64,000 bases of DNA from Novosphingobium hassiacum (GTDB lineage: Bacteria; Pseudomonadota; Alphaproteobacteria; Sphingomonadales; Sphingomonadaceae), in contig NZ_JACICY010000005.1 in NCBI RefSeq assembly GCF_014196055.1, positions 1 through 64,000 on the forward strand, given 5' to 3'. A model generated the notes under the pieces. It was not told the origin of the DNA. It ran no database searches and saw only the letters and a program-made list of their open reading frames with translations. The translations under genes and the position numbers were made by a program. Shown piece after piece: positions 60,464-64,000 of the stretch. The stretch's first letter is position 1, and each line of letters starts with the position of its first letter.

Positions 60464-61645
60464 CTAGTGCTTCTTGCGTGTCAGTTCGCGCATCGCGCCA
60501 TCGAGGCCTTCGAGCGTTAGCGGATACATCGAGCCGCCAAGGACGTCCTTGATCATCTTCGTGGACTGCGAATAGCCCCACTGCTTTTCGGGCACGGGGT
60601 TGAGCCAGACGGTGGCGGGGTAGGTCTGCGCGACGCGGTGCATCCACACCGCGCCGGCTTCCTCGTTGAAGTGTTCGACGCTGCCGCCGGGGTGGCTGAT
60701 CTCGTATGGGCTCATCGCCGCGTCTCCGACGAACACGACTTTGTAATCGTGGCCGAACTTGTGTAGGATGTCCCAGGTCTGGGTGCGGTCGGACCAGCGG
60801 CGCTTGTTGTCCTTCCACACGCCTTCATACAGGCAATTGTGGAAGTAGTAGAATTCCATGTTCTTGAATTCGGCGGTGGCGGCGCTGAACAGCTCCTCGA
60901 CCAGCCGGATGAACGGGTCCATCGATCCGCCGACGTCGAGGAACAGCAGCAGCTTGACCGCATTGCGCTTTTCCGGGCGCATCTTGATGTCGAGCCAGCC
61001 CTGGCGGGCTGTACCCTCGATTGTGCCTTCAAGGTCAAGTTCGTCCGCTGCACCTTCGCGCGCGAAACGACGCAGGCGGCGTAGCGCGATCTTGATGTTG
61101 CGGGTGCCGAGTTCCTTGGTGTTATCAAGGTTGGCGAATTCACGCTTTTCCCAGACCTTGATCGCGCGGCCGTGCTTGCCCTCGCCGCCGATGCGCACGC
61201 CTTCGGGGTTGTAGCCACCGTTGCCGAACGGGCTGGTGCCGCCGGTGCCGATCCATTTGCTACCGCCCTGGTGGCGTTCGTGCTGCTCTTCGAGCCGCTT
61301 TTTCAGCGTCTCCATGATCTCGTCCCAAGACCCAAGCGACTTGATCTTTTCCATCTCCTCATCGGAGAGAAATTTTTCGGCGATGGCCTTCAGCCAGTCT
61401 TCGGGGATGTCGACCGGGCGTTGGCCGTAATCGGTGAGGATGCCCTTGAACACCTTGTTGAACACCTGATCGAAGCGGTCGAGCAGGCCTTCGTCCTTCA
61501 CGAATGTGGCACGGCTGAGGTAGTAGAAAGCCTCAGGCGTCTGTTCGATCACGTCTTTTTCGAGCGCCTCGAGCAGAACGAGGTGCTCCTTGAAGCTGGC
61601 CGGGATGCCCGCGGCGCGCAGTTCGTCGACGAAGTTGAAAAACAC
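60464..61645 (-). CDS. VWA-containing CoxE-like protein
   Basis: A 393-residue cytoplasmic protein with a CoxE/von Willebrand A domain at about 205-380. The MIDAS motif is altered but related (LLFLDVGGSMDPFI, DxGGS). The N-terminal part contains FVDELRAAGIPASFKEHL and long helices. Family members work with MoxR-type AAA ATPases for metal insertion or protein assembly; no ATPase gene is adjacent. GTG 61645 has AAAGGAG nine bases before it. Confidence 0.85.
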   Translation of the reverse strand: MFFNFVDELRAAGIPASFKEHLVLLEALEKDVIEQTPEAFYYLSRATFVKDEGLLDRFDQVFNKVFKGILTDYGQRPVDIPEDWLKAIAEKFLSDEEMEKIKSLGSWDEIMETLKKRLEEQHERHQGGSKWIGTGGTSPFGNGGYNPEGVRIGGEGKHGRAIKVWEKREFANLDNTKELGTRNIKIALRRLRRFAREGAADELDLEGTIEGTARQGWLDIKMRPEKRNAVKLLLFLDVGGSMDPFIRLVEELFSAATAEFKNMEFYYFHNCLYEGVWKDNKRRWSDRTQTWDILHKFGHDYKVVFVGDAAMSPYEISHPGGSVEHFNEEAGAVWMHRVAQTYPATVWLNPVPEKQWGYSQSTKMIKDVLGGSMYPLTLEGLDGAMRELTRKKH

Positions 61646-61767
61646 GAGACAGCGCTCCTTTGACTTAACCGTGTGACTAAACGCTGGTCGGCCGTTGGGC
61701 AAGGCCTGCAACTCGTCGCGTAAACGAATCGGTTGAGCGACGAGCCGAGCGCGGCCATCTTCGAAAG

Positions 61768-62685
61768 ATGGTTAAGATCACGTTTACCAAGAGGTGGCTG
61801 GCGAGCGCTGTTGGCGGCTGCGCCGTCGTGGTCGCGCTGGCAAGTCTGGTGCTGCCCGACGAGCTCCTGCTCGGCATGGAACAGAGCGCGCAGGCGCAAG
61901 TATTACAGGATGGGGGTTCGTCACCGGCTCCCCCTCCCGCGCCCGCGGTTCGGACGGGACCGCCACCGGTCAGTGACGTGCTGCAATCGGGCGTGCTGAT
62001 CGTGGTAAGCAAGGCATCGCAGCGGATGTACGTGTTCAAGGACGGCGTTCCGTGGGCGTCATCACCCGTATCAACTGGTAAGCGCGGTCATGGGACGCCC
62101 GCGGGCGTGTTCCCAATCCTGCAGAAGCGGGTCTTTCACCGCTCGAACCTCTACAGCAACGCGCCAATGCCCTACATGCAGCGGCTGACGTGGCGCGGCA
62201 TCGCAATCCACGCGGGACATCTGCCGGGGTATCCGGCGTCGCATGGCTGCATTCGGCTGCCATACAGCTTTGCGCGGTCGCTGTTTGCGCTGACGCGGGC
62301 CGATGCGACGACCGTCGTGGTCACGAACGACGCGGTGGACTCGGACGAGGGGGCAATTACGCTTGCGCTCGGCACGCAGGGTCCGGTGCCCGCAGTCGTG
62401 CAGCCCAAGCCCGAGGTGATGCTTGCCGCAGCCTCCGCGCGCATGGCTTTCGCGGGGCCGGGGCAGACGATCCAGCTCGCTGCGGCGACCAGCCCCGGCG
62501 AGGCCGAGGCGCACTGGCAGGGACTGGTTTCATTGCATCCGGAGCTAGCGGGTTTTCGCAAGGTTGTGATCCCGGCTGTGGTCGGCTCGCGCCAGTTCTA
62601 CCGCCTGCGCGCCACTGCGCCGGGTGCGCACGCCTATTGCGCGTCGCTCAAGCGGAGCGGGCAGGACTGCTTCAACGTCAGTTAG
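61768..62685 (+). CDS. L,D-transpeptidase (YkuD) with SPOR-like tail
   Basis: A 305-residue exported protein. An N-terminal signal anchor (about 9-30) is followed by the YkuD catalytic domain with the SHGCIRLP motif, catalytic Cys161, and GIAIHAGHLPGYP. The C-terminal 60-70 residues (HWQGLVSLHPELAGFRKVVI) resemble a SPOR domain that binds peptidoglycan. It should form 3-3 crosslinks or attach proteins. It converges with the GFA gene by 8-bp overlap. Confidence 0.9.
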   Translation: MVKITFTKRWLASAVGGCAVVVALASLVLPDELLLGMEQSAQAQVLQDGGSSPAPPPAPAVRTGPPPVSDVLQSGVLIVVSKASQRMYVFKDGVPWASSPVSTGKRGHGTPAGVFPILQKRVFHRSNLYSNAPMPYMQRLTWRGIAIHAGHLPGYPASHGCIRLPYSFARSLFALTRADATTVVVTNDAVDSDEGAITLALGTQGPVPAVVQPKPEVMLAAASARMAFAGPGQTIQLAAATSPGEAEAHWQGLVSLHPELAGFRKVVIPAVVGSRQFYRLRATAPGAHAYCASLKRSGQDCFNVS

Positions 62686-63103
62686 CAGAGGGCGGCGGCG
62701 CGGGTGGTTGTTGTGGCCAGCTTTCGAGGGCCGGGTCGATCTGCGCCCATTCCGGAGCGTCGTCGGTCCAGATTATCATTTCGGGCTTAAGTCCGTGTGG
62801 CTCGTCGATCACGCCGAATCGAACGGTCTTAAGGTGCGGGCGGGCCGAGCTTTGGCCGAAAACCTGCGTCCCGCATGACGGGCAAAAGTGGAAGGTCAGC
62901 GTGTTGCCGCTGGCGGCGGTCCACTGGCTGGAGGCGGGAGCGCCTGCAATTGCCACGTCATCGCCCTTGAAGATTGCGTTCTGGGTCGGGCCGCCTGCGG
63001 CGATCTGTTGGCACTGGCGGCACCAGCACTGGCGCGTGGCGACGGGTTCGCCTGTTATTTCAAGGGTTATCGCTCCGCAGGCGCAGCGTCCGGTGTACGA
63101 CAT
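62678..63103 (-). CDS. GFA family protein (CENP-V/GFA domain)
   Basis: A 141-residue protein with the zinc ligands of the GFA fold: RCACGAITLEI, RQCWCRQCQQI and HFCPSCGTQVFG. Founding members activate glutathione-formaldehyde adducts, but most homologues have unknown roles. It overlaps the L,D-transpeptidase gene tail to tail. Normal length. Confidence 0.92.
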   Translation of the reverse strand: MSYTGRCACGAITLEITGEPVATRQCWCRQCQQIAAGGPTQNAIFKGDDVAIAGAPASSQWTAASGNTLTFHFCPSCGTQVFGQSSARPHLKTVRFGVIDEPHGLKPEMIIWTDDAPEWAQIDPALESWPQQPPAPPPSAN

Positions 63104-63180
63104 CAGTGCAGACTCCGCTTTTTTATTGTTAGTGTTACATACAATTGGCTATGGAGGCGCCAATCGGAGAGGATAATACA

Positions 63181-63924
63181 ATGACGCTCAAACTCTACTC
63201 GTTCGGCCCCGCTGCCAACTCGATGAAACCGCTGCTGACGGTGTTCGAGAAAGGGCTGGATGTCGAGAAGCACCGGCTCGATCCGTCGAAGTTCGAGCAT
63301 CATACCGACTGGTTCAAGGCAATCAATCCGCGCGGGCAGGTTCCGGCGCTGGTCGATGGTGACAAGGTCATCACCGAATCCACGGTGATCTGCGAATATC
63401 TAGAGGACGAGTACCCCACCGAGGTCTCGCTGCGTCCCGCCGACAGCTATGGGCGCGCGCAGATGCGAACGTGGACGAAGTGGGTGGACGAGTATTTCTG
63501 CTGGTGCGTCTCGACGATTGGCTGGCACCGCTATATCGGCAACATGGTCAAGGGCTACAGCGACGCGGAGTTCGAGGAAAAGGTCGCCGCAATTCCGGTG
63601 GTCGAGCAGCAGGTGAAATGGCGCCGCGCCCGCGAAGGGTTCCCGCAGGACATGCTCGACGAGGAAATGCGCAAGATTGCGTTTTCAGTGCGGCGTCTGG
63701 ACGATCATCTGGCCGATCACGAATGGCTGGTGCCGAGGCAATACACGCTGGCCGACATCTGCAACTTCGCTATCGCCAACGGCATGCAGTTCGGATTTGC
63801 GGATCTGGTGAACAAGGACGCGACACCGCATCTGGTGCGGTGGATCGAACAGATCAACGCCCGGCCTGCGGTGAAGGAAATGTTTGCTCAGGTGGAACTG
63901 GAGAAGCTGGGGCCGCGGGAGTGA
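63181..63924 (+). CDS. ligF: LigF-like beta-etherase (GST superfamily)
   Basis: A 247-residue GST closely resembling LigF of lignin-degrading sphingomonads: LYSFGPAANSMKPL at the start, DPSKFEHHTDWFKAINPRGQ, STVICEYLEDEYP, TKWVDEYFCWCVSTIGW and QVKWRRAREGFPQDMLDEE follow the remembered LigF sequence closely. LigF cleaves beta-aryl ether bonds with glutathione and inverts the chiral centre. ATG 63181 follows GGAGAGG. Other lig genes are not in the window, so a role in lignin or related ether breakdown rests on this resemblance alone. Confidence 0.8.
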   Translation: MTLKLYSFGPAANSMKPLLTVFEKGLDVEKHRLDPSKFEHHTDWFKAINPRGQVPALVDGDKVITESTVICEYLEDEYPTEVSLRPADSYGRAQMRTWTKWVDEYFCWCVSTIGWHRYIGNMVKGYSDAEFEEKVAAIPVVEQQVKWRRAREGFPQDMLDEEMRKIAFSVRRLDDHLADHEWLVPRQYTLADICNFAIANGMQFGFADLVNKDATPHLVRWIEQINARPAVKEMFAQVELEKLGPRE

Positions 63925-63943
63925 GCGGCGCGGCGCCCGCGCT

Positions 63944-64000
63944 TCAGGATGCGGGTGGCGGTCCTTTGGGCAGCCGCGGCATATCTGCCGGAATGGGTGC
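63944..64000 (-). CDS. Possible 3' end of a minus-strand gene
   Basis: On the minus strand a frame reads APIPADMPRLPKGPPPAS then TGA at 63944-63946, and continues out of the window. Too short to identify. Confidence 0.25.
   Translation of the reverse strand, partial: APIPADMPRLPKGPPPAS

Overview
This window looks like chromosomal DNA of a sphingomonad, probably Novosphingobium or a close relative. GC is about 64 percent. The supporting signs are PEP-CTERM proteins ending in VPEPGMLG plus a basic tail, paired TPR lipoproteins, NodT-family efflux, a DOMON-like/NamZ pair and a glutathione S-transferase strongly resembling the lignin beta-etherase LigF. The genus is inferred; no rRNA is present to settle it.

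Layout. 1-1400: an IS110/IS1111-type insertion sequence. 1451-3051: organic peroxide defence (ohr, ohrR, a GST). 3150-8048: a TetR regulator with a clear operator and a tripartite efflux system (MFS, HlyD, NodT). 8198-10154: a minus-strand operon HdeD, DUF2147, YegS. 10681-11300: a scar where the truncated ends of a TRIC-family gene and a LysR gene abut. 11410-22616: a segment of about 11 kb bounded by direct repeats of a tRNA-Lys 3' region, looking like a decayed island. It carries a membrane histidine kinase and NarL-type response regulator, a HAF-repeat autotransporter, a prolyl 4-hydroxylase-like enzyme, a divergent MreB-like actin, Rnk and an IS3-family element. 22711-28476: the rod-shape operon mreB-mreC-mreD-mrdA-rodA on the minus strand. 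28668-38940: mutL, ychF, two convergent TPR-lipoprotein/PEP-CTERM gene pairs, pth and rplY. 39670-47803: two TraB/GumN proteins in tandem, glyQS and ppdK. 47959-63924: mainly housekeeping and metabolic genes (comF, hisI, a MerR regulator with an acyl-CoA dehydrogenase, dienelactone hydrolase, cysK, tyrS, namZ, a CoxE-like VWA protein, an L,D-transpeptidase, GFA, LigF-like GST).

The most interesting part is 12.3-20.2 kb. Four copies of a 16-bp palindrome, CCCCC-N-G(AA/TT)C-N-GGGGG, lie only in front of the kinase operon (two copies 32 bp apart), the autotransporter gene and the MreB-like gene. Two of them are followed by a similar -10-like hexamer at exactly the same 22-nt distance. This suggests a self-contained regulon: the kinase/regulator pair controls itself, a surface autotransporter with its neighbouring prolyl hydroxylase, and a non-canonical actin. 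The second striking item is glyS. It is roughly 170 residues longer than usual because of two in-frame palindromic repeat elements and one lower-GC insert of about 110 codons in an essential gene.
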